Virus record (IMG/VR): IMGVR_UViG_3300025874_000090 | Span: 1-24,554 of that record | Origin: a virus | Reading direction: 5' to 3' (one strand) | Length of the DNA: 24,554 nt | Shown: positions 11,459-19,414 of the stretch, piece after piece | How the letters are laid out: each line of letters begins with the position of its first letter | Position numbering within the stretch: the first letter of the stretch is position 1 | The notes under the pieces: generated by a model | Told to the model about the DNA's origin: nothing | Database searches by the model: none | The model's input: only the letters and a program-made list of their open reading frames with translations | Translations under genes and position numbers: made by a program

Positions 11459-11802
11459 GGGTTTCTAATCTCTAAAACATAAGTTAAATCTAAGTCGTTA
11501 AAGAAAAAATCACGCATAGCTTTCAAGCACTCTTTAGGCAATAAAATACAGCCTTCGCTATGACTTGGCTTTGTGCCTAAGTGCATTTCTATATCAGTAC
11601 GTTTATTAACATCTAGCACCCTAAACCATTGAAATCGGCCGTGTGTGTCACGTTTAAATTTATAGTGACCGGCAGGTATGCAAGAGATTGATGTTTGATT
11701 GTTTAGCCATGGCCTTTCTAATGATTTATATTCCGTGCCATCGGGCAAAGTTAGGATGCCGTTAGTTCTATCGCTCGGTGAATCAAGCCTTTGAAGTATC
11801 AT
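11455..11802 (-). CDS. DUF5675 family protein (lysis-module, L,D-transpeptidase-like pattern)
   Basis: 115 residues from ATG 11802, which overlaps the upstream stop (ATGA); upstream in-frame starts would overlap the coiled-coil gene needlessly. The pattern G.L.L.DG...K.LE.PW.NN....SCIPAGHY (S40-Y47), I-E-M-H-L-G (H74) and S-E-G-C-I-L-L (C85) matches DUF5675. The H-x-G plus S-x-G-C pair recalls L,D-transpeptidase active sites, so action on peptidoglycan cross-links is plausible, but activity has not been shown from sequence. The position next to a holin supports a lysis or cell-wall role. Confidence 0.78.
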   Translation of the reverse strand: MILQRLDSPSDRTNGILTLPDGTEYKSLERPWLNNQTSISCIPAGHYKFKRDTHGRFQWFRVLDVNKRTDIEMHLGTKPSHSEGCILLPKECLKAMRDFFFNDLDLTYVLEIRNP

Positions 11803-12140
11803 GGCATTAGTATCGTTTTGATCAACGCGACTATTACAGCGCCAAATAGGCCGACTGAAACCCATTTCAAGTGCCTAACCTGACTTTTGAAATCAATCAT
11901 CAAAGCCTGGTTTGTTTTAACGTCTGACATTTCAGCATTAAGTTTGTCGATTTTTCCAGACATGAGATTGCTGTTTATTACAACGTTGTTGATTTCGACT
12001 TGCTGGACTTGGATTTGGGTTTGTGTCTTCGATAATTCTTTTAGATTATCGTTAATGTTCTTGTTGAATTCAGACTGGCTAGCCATAAACAGGCTAATCT
12101 TTTCGTCTAACCTTGCTAGCTGCTCTATTGTTGCGCTCAT
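11799..12140 (-). CDS. Coiled-coil protein with C-terminal membrane anchor
   Basis: A 113-residue protein. Residues about 1-85 form a long polar helix with heptad-like spacing (IEQLARLDEKISLFM, LKELSKTQTQIQVQQVEINN). Residues about 92-112 (WVSVGLFGAVIVALIKTIL) form one membrane span. This layout recalls XhlA-like or spanin-like phage lysis proteins, although Rz-type inner-membrane spanins anchor at the N-terminus. It overlaps both neighbours by ATGA. It may be a holin partner or spanin substitute. Confidence 0.6.
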   Translation of the reverse strand: MSATIEQLARLDEKISLFMASQSEFNKNINDNLKELSKTQTQIQVQQVEINNVVINSNLMSGKIDKLNAEMSDVKTNQALMIDFKSQVRHLKWVSVGLFGAVIVALIKTILMP

Positions 12141-12538
12141 TTAAACAACCCCATGCTATCAAGATGGTTTTTGTGCTTATTATGATTATTAACAAACCGA
12201 CTATAGACATAAAAAGCAGCACTCAAACCCCCTGTAATTATTAGAGTAAATTCAAAAGACTCAACAATAACGCCAACATTTAATGGCTGGTGCCAAAGCA
12301 TGTTTTTTAGCGTGTCGTAAAAACCAACATGCACCAGAAAGTGCAAGACGCTGGTTAATAAACTAACCGTAGCATAGCACAATAAAAGTTTTGAGTTTGT
12401 TTTTTGATAACAGATAGCGGCTATTATAGATACAATCCCATAACTTGCGCTATATGCGAGATAGTACCAATCAGCATAAAAATTATTGCACAAGGCAATT
12501 AATGTAAACGCCAATAAAACAACCGCTATCTTAATCAT
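12137..12538 (-). CDS. Multi-span membrane protein in the lysis module
   Basis: A 133-residue protein with four hydrophobic segments: about 2-17 (IKIAVVLLAFTLIALC), 26-44 (YYLAYSASYGIVSIIAAIC), 51-72 (LLLCYATVSLLTSVLHFLV) and 92-112 (IVESFEFTLIITGGLSAAFYVY), with a basic, His/Asn-rich tail. The size and spans fit a second holin or antiholin, but no family motif is seen. It overlaps the coiled-coil gene by ATGA. Confidence 0.55.
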   Translation of the reverse strand: MIKIAVVLLAFTLIALCNNFYADWYYLAYSASYGIVSIIAAICYQKTNSKLLLCYATVSLLTSVLHFLVHVGFYDTLKNMLWHQPLNVGVIVESFEFTLIITGGLSAAFYVYSRFVNNHNKHKNHLDSMGLFK

Positions 12539-12624
12539 TTTTTAGTTTTCTTTTTGGCTTTAGGCTTAACCGCTGTCTTTTTAAAAAGCGGTGATGGCTT
12601 TCCTTTATCTTTACTTCTTGGCAT
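12535..12624 (-). CDS. 29-residue lysine-rich micro-protein
   Basis: Translating 12624 to 12535 gives 29 residues starting MPRSKDKGKPSPLFKKTAVK, with about 13 lysines or arginines and a K/A-rich end. A strong RBS (AAAGGAAAA) precedes it, and its stop overlaps the membrane-protein start (ATGA). It could be a nucleic-acid-binding or membrane-active peptide, or a leader for coupled translation. Lysine-rich ends are common in random A-rich sequence, so evidence rests on the RBS and overlap. Confidence 0.45.
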   Translation of the reverse strand: MPRSKDKGKPSPLFKKTAVKPKAKKKTKK

Positions 12625-12677
12625 CTTGATTTTCCTTTGGTTGTTGTCGCTGGTTATTTTAACACGATGGCTAGTTT

Positions 12678-13091
12678 TTATTCAAAAAGTTTAGGTTTAC
12701 CGGTTCCGCGTAAATTATCCAATGAAACGGCATCATAAAACCTGTAACTTGCTAAGTCTGATGGCGTACATGCTGGCAAAGTGGGGTATCTGTTATCTGA
12801 GAAATACCATTTGTCGCCGTCTTTTAGACCTAAGATAGCATGGTTGAACGGTACATCTTCGGGCGTATATTCAATCGCACATCTAATGATACGTAAGGTG
12901 TCAGCATCAACACCCTGCTCCATTAGCCGATTCATTATAGTTAGGGCTGCATCTTCACAATCGCCCACATGTGGGCCTTGTAGAATCTCCCACGATTCAG
13001 GCTTATTAAGTCGTGAGATATCAGATTCCCAGATAAATCCCATGTCTTTATAAAGCCAGTTGTGAGCTTTAATAAATAAATCTAAGGGCAT
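12678..13091 (-). CDS. Transglutaminase-like cysteine peptidase
   Basis: A 137-residue protein with a likely C-H-D triad: G-D-C-E-D-A-A-L (C45), F-N-H-A-I-L-G (H84) and Y-F-S-D-N-R-Y (D99). This order and the G-D-C-E-D helix match bacterial transglutaminase-like cysteine peptidases (BTLCP-type), usually about 200 residues, so this is a compact phage version. It sits beside membrane and lipoprotein genes in the lysis region, so it may hydrolyse peptidoglycan cross-bridges or act as the endolysin or a virion enzyme. No signal peptide is seen. Its start lies inside the end of the lipoprotein gene. Confidence 0.72.
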   Translation of the reverse strand: MPLDLFIKAHNWLYKDMGFIWESDISRLNKPESWEILQGPHVGDCEDAALTIMNRLMEQGVDADTLRIIRCAIEYTPEDVPFNHAILGLKDGDKWYFSDNRYPTLPACTPSDLASYRFYDAVSLDNLRGTGKPKLFE

Positions 13092-13237
13092 ATCATTGTT
13101 CCTTTGTTAGCTGGGTTATCACATATGTTCTCCACTGCTATTGGACTATCCTTGTCCGTTAGCTTGGGAGATGAAGCGCAAGATATTAGTGGCAATAGTA
13201 AAATTACTAACCCCACACGTAGATTTTTACGGCTCAT
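13082..13237 (-). CDS. Small lipoprotein (Rz1/o-spanin-like)
   Basis: Translating 13237 to 13082 gives 51 residues starting MSRKNLRVGLVILLLPLISC. A basic start, hydrophobic core and L-I-S-C lipobox predict cleavage before C20 and lipid anchoring, leaving a mature peptide of about 32 residues (ASSPKLTDKDSPIAVENICD and onward). Short phage lipoproteins in lysis groups are usually outer-membrane spanin subunits. The start overlaps the tailspike stop (TAATG), and its end overlaps the cysteine-peptidase start. No classical Rz partner is obvious. Confidence 0.65.
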   Translation of the reverse strand: MSRKNLRVGLVILLLPLISCASSPKLTDKDSPIAVENICDNPANKGTMICP

Positions 13238-15255
13238 TAAAAGGCCTGTATCACCACACCCTCGTTATTAGCGGCAGGCGCTCCAATCTTACCCCTTAAA
13301 TCATCAGATACGCTATCTTGCCACATATGAATAGCCCCTATAACAATATGAGGCCCGTCCCAAGTGCCGCCAAACAAAACGTTACCGTTTACGCCAGATA
13401 TTTTTATAGAGTCAGCACCCCCAGCTAGCTTAACCTGCAGGTCACCATCCACGTCTGCAAAATTTATATACCATTTATCCGTACCGTTTTCTTGGTATAT
13501 AGTCCTGCAAAATGTTGACGCACTTGATCTGTTGAAAACTTGATAACTCCGATCAAGAAACTCTACCGCCGACCCTTGATTATCCCCTGCGTAAACCACG
13601 CCTTCGCGTCTAGGTCTTATTGTTAAGAATGGGTCGTATGCGCCTGTAATATCAATCAGCGAACTATAAGTGCCATCGGTGTAAGGCGAACCCTCAGTAC
13701 CATCGCCAGCAATAAATATGGCATTGCTATCTGATGTTATATTGTCATCAACTGTTATTAACTTCCACGTCACCCCGCTCTGCAACGTCCCTACTGCTGA
13801 TGCGCCAAAACAAGAAAGCTCTAAATTCCTAAACTGACATGACATATAGAAAGGTTTTGCAACACTGCTTATTGAGAAATTGCTTGCACTTATATATCTT
13901 GTCCCTGTGGTTGCTAATATACCTACGTCTAATCCTTCAAGTTGTATGTTATTAAACGCAGGCTGTCTACATTCACTACCTATAAATCCGAACCTACCGG
14001 ATATGACTTTAGCACTGGCTGTTGATGTTATCGTCCTATCCAATGTTATTGCGTTTGTGTTTATTGCTGTAATAATAGCAATGCCCATGTCGTTTGATAT
14101 TGAACCGTCGGCGTTAGTGCCGACCACGACAGCCATGCCTACCTTCATGTTTGTTGCGTCTGCTACATTCAGCACTAGACCCGCTATTGAAGACACCGTT
14201 GTTACTGCAAAAGCGTCCTCCCCGTCTGACACATAACTGCCACCTTGATATCCTAGCATTTTACCAGAGAATTTAATGTTGTTACCGCCAGACCCCCCAG
14301 CTCCCCTGTATCCTGTACATGCCACGGTGTTATTTAGGAACACAGTGTTTCTCAAATCTACCGAGTCAGACTGAGGCCCGCTGATAATATCTAAAGCTAT
14401 ACCTATACTTCCCCAAAAGAAGCAGTCTAGCATGGACACCTCAAATGGTGCTCGCATCTTAACAAAGTCACATCTTGTTGGTGTTTTTGCTCCTGCGGTG
14501 AAGGGTGAGCTTATAAATCTGACGTTGTTAAGCTGAGACCTTACTAGTGAGTTAAAAAACAACAACTCTCCTGCGTCAATATCTCTAGTAACTGTGTTTC
14601 TCAATTGCATGTTCTCAATAGGGCAACTGCCTATCGTGCTGCTTCCAGAATCCCATTCAACTGTCAGCATTCTACCTGTGGTTTGAGTGTTATATAATAT
14701 TGAACCCTCGCCGTCGCCAACTAGCTTTATACCGAATTTCGTTATACTTAAGCCTGTAACTTCGTACCTTCCCGCTTTAAAATATATCTCTGCGGAATAC
14801 CCGTCTTTTGTCGAATCTTGGTCGTAAGCTGCGTTTGACTCTATATAGTTAATTATAGAATTGGTAGCCGCTGAAGATTCCTGTCCATTCACTGCGCCCC
14901 ACCCAACCGCATTAAATCTAGATTCACCGTTAATTATATCTTCGATAACTAGCACTAAGCCGTTTTGTGCAGACAATACACCGAACTCTGTGGCTGTATA
15001 TCCGGTTGTGTACTTAAACAGTTTGTTGCCTCTATCTGTTAAGCGTACCCAAGCACCGTTCGTTGCATGGGCGTTGCTTTTCGCGGCGGCTGATAAAGAG
15101 TTATCGATGGTTTTTTGAGGTACCCCGCCAATTGTAGATCCGTCACCAACAACTAGCGAATAATCATCAGTATTGACGATAATTTCACCTAAAGCTGGTG
15201 TGGCAATCGCTATTTCTGAACTTGAACCGCGTCTCCGCTTAACTTCTACACTCAT
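13237..15255 (-). CDS. Tailspike / tail fibre with beta-helix domain
   Basis: A 672-residue protein. Residues about 1-50 (VKRRRGSSSEIAIATPALGE, then DDYSLVVGDGSTIGGVP) follow the short strand-turn repeats found at the N-terminus of many tail fibres (Mtd-N-like). Residues about 120-190 ('IINYIESNAA..QDSTKDGYSAEIYFKAGRYEV') begin a pectate-lyase-like right-handed beta-helix; G/N/D-rich rungs run to about 470. The end 'DGPHIVIGAIHMW....LRGKIGAPAANNEG.VI' matches common spike C-termini. It probably binds and may cleave surface polysaccharide. It lies directly after a head-binding adaptor gene (one base gap), as split from a P22-like spike. Confidence 0.78.
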   Translation of the reverse strand: MSVEVKRRRGSSSEIAIATPALGEIIVNTDDYSLVVGDGSTIGGVPQKTIDNSLSAAAKSNAHATNGAWVRLTDRGNKLFKYTTGYTATEFGVLSAQNGLVLVIEDIINGESRFNAVGWGAVNGQESSAATNSIINYIESNAAYDQDSTKDGYSAEIYFKAGRYEVTGLSITKFGIKLVGDGEGSILYNTQTTGRMLTVEWDSGSSTIGSCPIENMQLRNTVTRDIDAGELLFFNSLVRSQLNNVRFISSPFTAGAKTPTRCDFVKMRAPFEVSMLDCFFWGSIGIALDIISGPQSDSVDLRNTVFLNNTVACTGYRGAGGSGGNNIKFSGKMLGYQGGSYVSDGEDAFAVTTVSSIAGLVLNVADATNMKVGMAVVVGTNADGSISNDMGIAIITAINTNAITLDRTITSTASAKVISGRFGFIGSECRQPAFNNIQLEGLDVGILATTGTRYISASNFSISSVAKPFYMSCQFRNLELSCFGASAVGTLQSGVTWKLITVDDNITSDSNAIFIAGDGTEGSPYTDGTYSSLIDITGAYDPFLTIRPRREGVVYAGDNQGSAVEFLDRSYQVFNRSSASTFCRTIYQENGTDKWYINFADVDGDLQVKLAGGADSIKISGVNGNVLFGGTWDGPHIVIGAIHMWQDSVSDDLRGKIGAPAANNEGVVIQAF

Positions 15256-15256
15256 T

Positions 15257-15673
15257 TTATATACTCCCGTAATCTATTGTTTCTGTGACTGCTTCGGTTA
15301 TCAATCCGTAATCAATTAATGTCGCTGCAACTTCTGATACTCTACCATAATCTATGCTTTCAATCTCGCCGCCGGTTAGTGAAATGTTATCTGCGACTCG
15401 AATAGCTGATGATGTGTCGTTAGCATCCGCCTCTGCCTCTGTCCTGAATAAGTAAGCATCATATCTACCGTTTATGTATGGCATTACGATAGCGCCACCG
15501 GCAGACACAAAGAAGCCATCAGCGTTCAATTGTAGCTTTGCGACCTCAACTAATACGTTAACAATAATGCCTATTGTTTTTGGCGTGGTAGTGGCTGGCT
15601 CGTAAGCTTTCAGCCAGTACGTTTTGAAGTCTCTGTAATTTGGCGCTATAAACGCGACTGGTGCGTAACTCAT
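15257..15673 (-). CDS. P22-tailspike-like head-binding adaptor with IDYG repeats
   Basis: A 138-residue protein. Residues about 10-80 (YRDFKTYWLKAYEPATTTPK, 'LQLNADGFFVSAGGAIVMPYINGRYDAYLF') resemble the head-binding domain of P22-type tailspikes, here as a separate gene. Residues about 104-138 contain three I-D-Y-G units (ESIDYGRVSE, TLIDYGLITE, TETIDYGSI). Such short repeats at the C-terminus may dock the following tailspike (13237-15255). A ribosome binding site (GAGGA) lies in the preceding micro-gene. Confidence 0.68.
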   Translation of the reverse strand: MSYAPVAFIAPNYRDFKTYWLKAYEPATTTPKTIGIIVNVLVEVAKLQLNADGFFVSAGGAIVMPYINGRYDAYLFRTEAEADANDTSSAIRVADNISLTGGEIESIDYGRVSEVAATLIDYGLITEAVTETIDYGSI

Positions 15674-15741
15674 TTTGCATCTTCCTCTTGTTTTAATGCG
15701 GTTGTGAAAGCAAAGGATTTTGACGATTCTGAAAATTCCAT
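15670..15741 (-). CDS. 23-residue micro-protein between ejection and spike genes
   Basis: Translating 15741 to 15670 gives 23 residues (MEFSESSKSFAFTTALKQEE and three more). GGGAG lies 8 bases before the ATG, three bases separate it from the ejection-protein stop, and its stop overlaps the adaptor's start (ATGA). It may mainly serve to couple translation; function unknown. Confidence 0.4.
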   Translation of the reverse strand: MEFSESSKSFAFTTALKQEEDAK

Positions 15742-15743
15742 TG

Positions 15744-17444
15744 TTACTGCTCCCGATTATCGACTAGCGATCTAAATGCTCGCATTTTTTTATTGAAATC
15801 TGGATCTTTAAACTTTGAAAGTTTCTGTGCTCCAATTCTTGCAGCACCCACTGGCCCACTTACTGCCTCCGCGACATCCAAGCCTGATGTTATTAGATTT
15901 CCTTTTAAAGAGTTGGAAGGAGCTAACTTAAATGCCCCATCTAATTTCCCTACGATGTGAATCAAGCTAGGTATATCATCTTTAAATCTAAATCCAAAGT
16001 CACCCAATACATTGTCGGCATCTTCAAACAATTTTTTTATGGCCGTTCTTGATGTCGCTTTTGAGTCTATACGTAGCGCCTTACCGCCTAAAGCCTCGGC
16101 TGATAAATCGCTGCCTATGTCAATATCTTTACCCGCCAACTTATCAAAGTCCTCTTTAATCTTTATTGTTTTAGCAAAAGATTCGTTAGCTTTTTTGTAT
16201 TTTGGCGAGGTATTGTCTAGCACGTTATCTATGCCGCCAGCTAGATCTTTTAACATTCTTTGTGATTCGCCTTTTATCTGCCCTGAACCGCCTACATCAA
16301 AATCGACGTTATCTCTAATCGCTCTTTTTAATTTATGCGCGGCTTCAAAGTTTGGGGCGCTATCCATTAGGTCATTCACTAAAACTGTCATTAATTTTTG
16401 ACTTCCCCCTATGAATTTTGACCGAGAAAAATCAGGTGTCACCCATCCATCATCACCTTGGCTAAATGTCACACCAAGATCTCTAAGTTGATTTATAAAT
16501 TTACTGTTCGGCTGGCTTACGTCCACATTAATATCATTCAAGCTTTTAGCTATTTTTCCTATTGTTTCGCTAGCTTTTTTATTTATTTCCGATATTTTTA
16601 AAGCCCTATTTAAAACTGACTGTCCTAATACATCGGCTGGTCTATTTGCATCTCCGAAAAGCGGATTTTCTCGACCTGTGGATATAATGTTAAGCATCTT
16701 TTTTACTTGTGATTTTGACGCTACGCTCATATTCTCAATAACTGCCACAGTTCCTTTTGCAACATGGTCGCCGCCTAGAATTTTAACCGCCCTTTTGCTT
16801 GCCGGTCTTGTGATTATATCACCACTTGCATCTAGAGCTTTAGTTACAAGTGCTGTGTTCGGGTTTCCTTTTAGAATTTGCTCGGCTAGCAATGCCCTTT
16901 TTGCTCGCGGGTTTCTTAATAGTCGCTCAGTCACTAAAGAGCCAGCTACCAAAGGTCTAAGAGTAGTTAGCGGGGTAGTACCGAGTATCGGAGGTAAAGC
17001 CCCTAAAGTATCACCGATACCTTTAACAATCCTCTGGCCCTCTTCGGTTCTTGGCGCAAAAGTTAAAGCCGAAGACCTTTCTTGGATTATATCCTCCATG
17101 CCGCCCCGTGGTATTTGCCCTGTCAATTCTTTTGCTGCACCTTCAACTGTGCCAGCCAAATAACCTAGCGCCCCGCCTGTTGCCCCTGTCACTGTTGTTA
17201 GCGCCGCCTCGCCCAGTCCAATAGCTGTATCGGCAAATGATGGGTCTACCCTAGCCGCTACTCTTGCATCTTCCGCAGCTAGATTTTCGGGGGTTGGTAC
17301 ATCAACATTCGACTCTTGAGGCCGCCGCTGATCAAATAACCCTTGAGATTTAGCAAAGGATAATATTAGCTCGTCTGTAGCCCCCTCGGGAGCTTCTATC
17401 TTGATAGATTCGCCTGTAGGCGATTGTATAGTTACAATGGGCAT
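15744..17444 (-). CDS. DNA ejection protein (P22 gp16-like position)
   Basis: A 566-residue protein. It begins MPIVTIQSPTGESIKIEAPE and a 'GATDELILSFAKSQGLFD' segment, a short N-terminal domain repeated in many phage internal virion proteins. Then G/A-rich stretches (about residues 75-110) with membrane-like helices are followed by a long helical body. Length (P22 gp16 about 609) and place as third of three ejection genes support an internal protein that enters the cell with DNA. A membrane-active role is inferred. Start overlaps the upstream stop. Confidence 0.7.
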   Translation of the reverse strand: MPIVTIQSPTGESIKIEAPEGATDELILSFAKSQGLFDQRRPQESNVDVPTPENLAAEDARVAARVDPSFADTAIGLGEAALTTVTGATGGALGYLAGTVEGAAKELTGQIPRGGMEDIIQERSSALTFAPRTEEGQRIVKGIGDTLGALPPILGTTPLTTLRPLVAGSLVTERLLRNPRAKRALLAEQILKGNPNTALVTKALDASGDIITRPASKRAVKILGGDHVAKGTVAVIENMSVASKSQVKKMLNIISTGRENPLFGDANRPADVLGQSVLNRALKISEINKKASETIGKIAKSLNDINVDVSQPNSKFINQLRDLGVTFSQGDDGWVTPDFSRSKFIGGSQKLMTVLVNDLMDSAPNFEAAHKLKRAIRDNVDFDVGGSGQIKGESQRMLKDLAGGIDNVLDNTSPKYKKANESFAKTIKIKEDFDKLAGKDIDIGSDLSAEALGGKALRIDSKATSRTAIKKLFEDADNVLGDFGFRFKDDIPSLIHIVGKLDGAFKLAPSNSLKGNLITSGLDVAEAVSGPVGAARIGAQKLSKFKDPDFNKKMRAFRSLVDNREQ

Positions 17445-18601
17445 TATCTAATCACCTTAAATCCAGCAAAATCTTCTGTGGGGTCTAGTTGAGTTTCTTT
17501 TGTTTGTATATCCCTAACTTTCTGAGCTATAAAAGCATCTAGCTGTGCCATCTTCTCATCAGGAGATGCGTTAGGATCTCCCATTGTGGCTTTTAGCGAT
17601 TCACCTTCTGTCGCTGTAAATGCCGCCCCAAAGGTTTCTTTTAATAGGGGTAATACTTGGTTATTTACGATAGCTATAAACTTAGCTTTTGCTGTAGCAC
17701 CTTTAGTTGATCCAAAACCCGTCTGCTTAACAGCAAAATCAAAAACACTTCCCCCTATGGTGCTTGTGGCAATCATGGCCAGCTCTTTTAGTTGTCCAAC
17801 TGAGTCAATAAGGCCGGGCAAAGCTGCTTTAGATCTTTGTAGGGCGGTTATCGTATCGCCGCGTTCGGTCGCTTCTTTTTCTGCTAGTTTAACTAAAGAC
17901 TTAATTTTTGGTAGGGCTTTACGTTGAGCGTCTAACTTAGAACCTTCTTTAGCCCCCGACTCCGCTGCAACCTGTTTAATTATTTTATCGCCTAACTCTG
18001 AATTAGTTGCTATCCGTTCCTGCGCCGAAGTACCTGCTGGTGCGTCCAGTCTTAGCTTTATTCTAGCCGCTTTGGTTACTAGGTCGTCTGGGTCGCCTTG
18101 AGCCTGCTTAATCAATGAATTAAATTCTCTTTGACCTACCGAAGCCGCACCTTGCCCACCCAGCCCACGACTTACAACTTCACGCTCTACAATATCCAAA
18201 TCTTGACCTAGTTGATCTAGATTGCCACTCATTACAGACTGTATAGCCTCGTCGGTTTCGGCTGGGTTTCTACCTTGTGATACTAGCGATTCTTTGCGGC
18301 GCTGTAAGAATGCTAACGCGCCTAAGCTGTCACCCTTTGATATAAAGCGGCGCAACTCTGGAATGGTGGCTGCAATTGATACAAGGTTCTGATTCTGAGC
18401 CTCAACATTTGCCGCTTGAGTATTAGCATCAATCACTTGCCCTTGCTGCTCTAATACTCCTGGCTGTAATGCTGCACTTTGTTCAAGTTGTTGTTGGCTA
18501 ACCTTTCTGTTCTGAGCGTTATTTAATGCACTCTGAAACATCTGAAATGAACTATTAAGGTCTGGCGCTTGTGCCGCTAAACTTATCCGTGGGTCAATCA
18601 T
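17444..18601 (-). CDS. DNA ejection protein (P22 gp20-like position)
   Basis: A 385-residue protein starting MIDPRISLAAQAPDLNSSFQ. Residues about 1-75 are Q/N-rich helices (QNRKVSQQQLEQSAALQPG), and the rest is long charged helix with a short glycine-rich hydrophobic part near residues 275-300 (TIGGSVFDFAVKQTGFG). This is the composition of P22 gp20-type injected proteins. It is the middle of three adjacent ejection genes and overlaps its downstream neighbour. Role assigned by order and composition rather than close identity. Confidence 0.65.
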   Translation of the reverse strand: MIDPRISLAAQAPDLNSSFQMFQSALNNAQNRKVSQQQLEQSAALQPGVLEQQGQVIDANTQAANVEAQNQNLVSIAATIPELRRFISKGDSLGALAFLQRRKESLVSQGRNPAETDEAIQSVMSGNLDQLGQDLDIVEREVVSRGLGGQGAASVGQREFNSLIKQAQGDPDDLVTKAARIKLRLDAPAGTSAQERIATNSELGDKIIKQVAAESGAKEGSKLDAQRKALPKIKSLVKLAEKEATERGDTITALQRSKAALPGLIDSVGQLKELAMIATSTIGGSVFDFAVKQTGFGSTKGATAKAKFIAIVNNQVLPLLKETFGAAFTATEGESLKATMGDPNASPDEKMAQLDAFIAQKVRDIQTKETQLDPTEDFAGFKVIR

Positions 18602-18603
18602 AA

Positions 18604-19413
18604 TTAAAGCCCTATCATGCTGTAGTTAACCATCATGTAACCGTTGTTTGTTGTTACCGCTTCGGGTTTAATCGCCTTCACTTCATCAGCCATTACGCCG
18701 CTGGAATCACCAATTAAACCAAGCTTTTCAGCCGCTTTATTCCATGTCCACGAGTAAATATTCCATCCGTTAGTCTTGCCTAGTGGCTTGATTGATTCTT
18801 TTAATGAAGGGTCTGAGAAAAACGAGGCTGCTTGCATACCAAGACCTAGAAGATTCTGCGCGCTTTGCCCTCTAGCATTTGCCCCGCCAACCATTCCCGC
18901 CGCTTGTGCTGCTGCTGCATCAGAAATACCACCCGCCGCCGCTGCTGCTTGGCCTGTTAATAGGTTGCCTTGATTTGAGGCTGTTGTTGAACCGAAGTTT
19001 AACAGGTCGCCAATGCTTTGCTTCTGACCTTGTATTAATGGTGCCGCTGCTTGCAATAGGTTTTGCTGACCTAGAGTTTGGAGTTGTTGCGCTGTGTCGC
19101 CAGCCGATAACCTACCCCTAGCCGCTGCTGATTGCATCAACCTGTCAACGTTTTGATCGCCAGCAGATAAAGCATTCTGAAATAAAGGGTTATTTTGTAG
19201 AAACTCAAACTGTGCGTTCGGGTCTGTTAGAAAGTTAGACTGCTCTAACCCCTGCTCGCCAATATTTGCAAAAGGATTGAGCAATGCGCTAGCATCTTTG
19301 CCGCCTTGGACTTGTATTTTAGCCGCTTCTAGTGCCGCATTTGCTTGTACCTCGCCAGAATCCCGCGCCGCGTCTACTGCTGTCTTTCCTGTTAAATCAC
19401 GAATAAAGCCCAT
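18604..19413 (-). CDS. DNA ejection protein (P22 gp7-like position) with C-terminal S74-like domain
   Basis: A 269-residue protein. The N-terminal 195 residues are A/Q/G-rich helices (ALEAAKIQVQGGKDASALLN; QAAAAAGGISDAAAAQAAG), typical of ejection proteins. Residues 198-269 match the peptidase S74 intramolecular chaperone pattern: F-S-D-P-S-L-K-E-S-I-K-P-L-G, YSWTWN, 'GVMADEVKAIKPEAV' and V-N-Y-S-M-I-G-L, with S200 as possible self-cleavage serine. The domain normally trimerises fibres, so here it may chaperone or mature the ejection protein. First of three adjacent ejection genes. Confidence 0.72.
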   Translation of the reverse strand: MGFIRDLTGKTAVDAARDSGEVQANAALEAAKIQVQGGKDASALLNPFANIGEQGLEQSNFLTDPNAQFEFLQNNPLFQNALSAGDQNVDRLMQSAAARGRLSAGDTAQQLQTLGQQNLLQAAAPLIQGQKQSIGDLLNFGSTTASNQGNLLTGQAAAAAGGISDAAAAQAAGMVGGANARGQSAQNLLGLGMQAASFFSDPSLKESIKPLGKTNGWNIYSWTWNKAAEKLGLIGDSSGVMADEVKAIKPEAVTTNNGYMMVNYSMIGL

Positions 19414-19414
19414 T

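Noticed and set aside
16678-17163. Plus-strand ORF of 161 codons
   Set aside because: Shadow of the gp16-like ejection gene; composition mirrors the opposite strand and no RBS is present.
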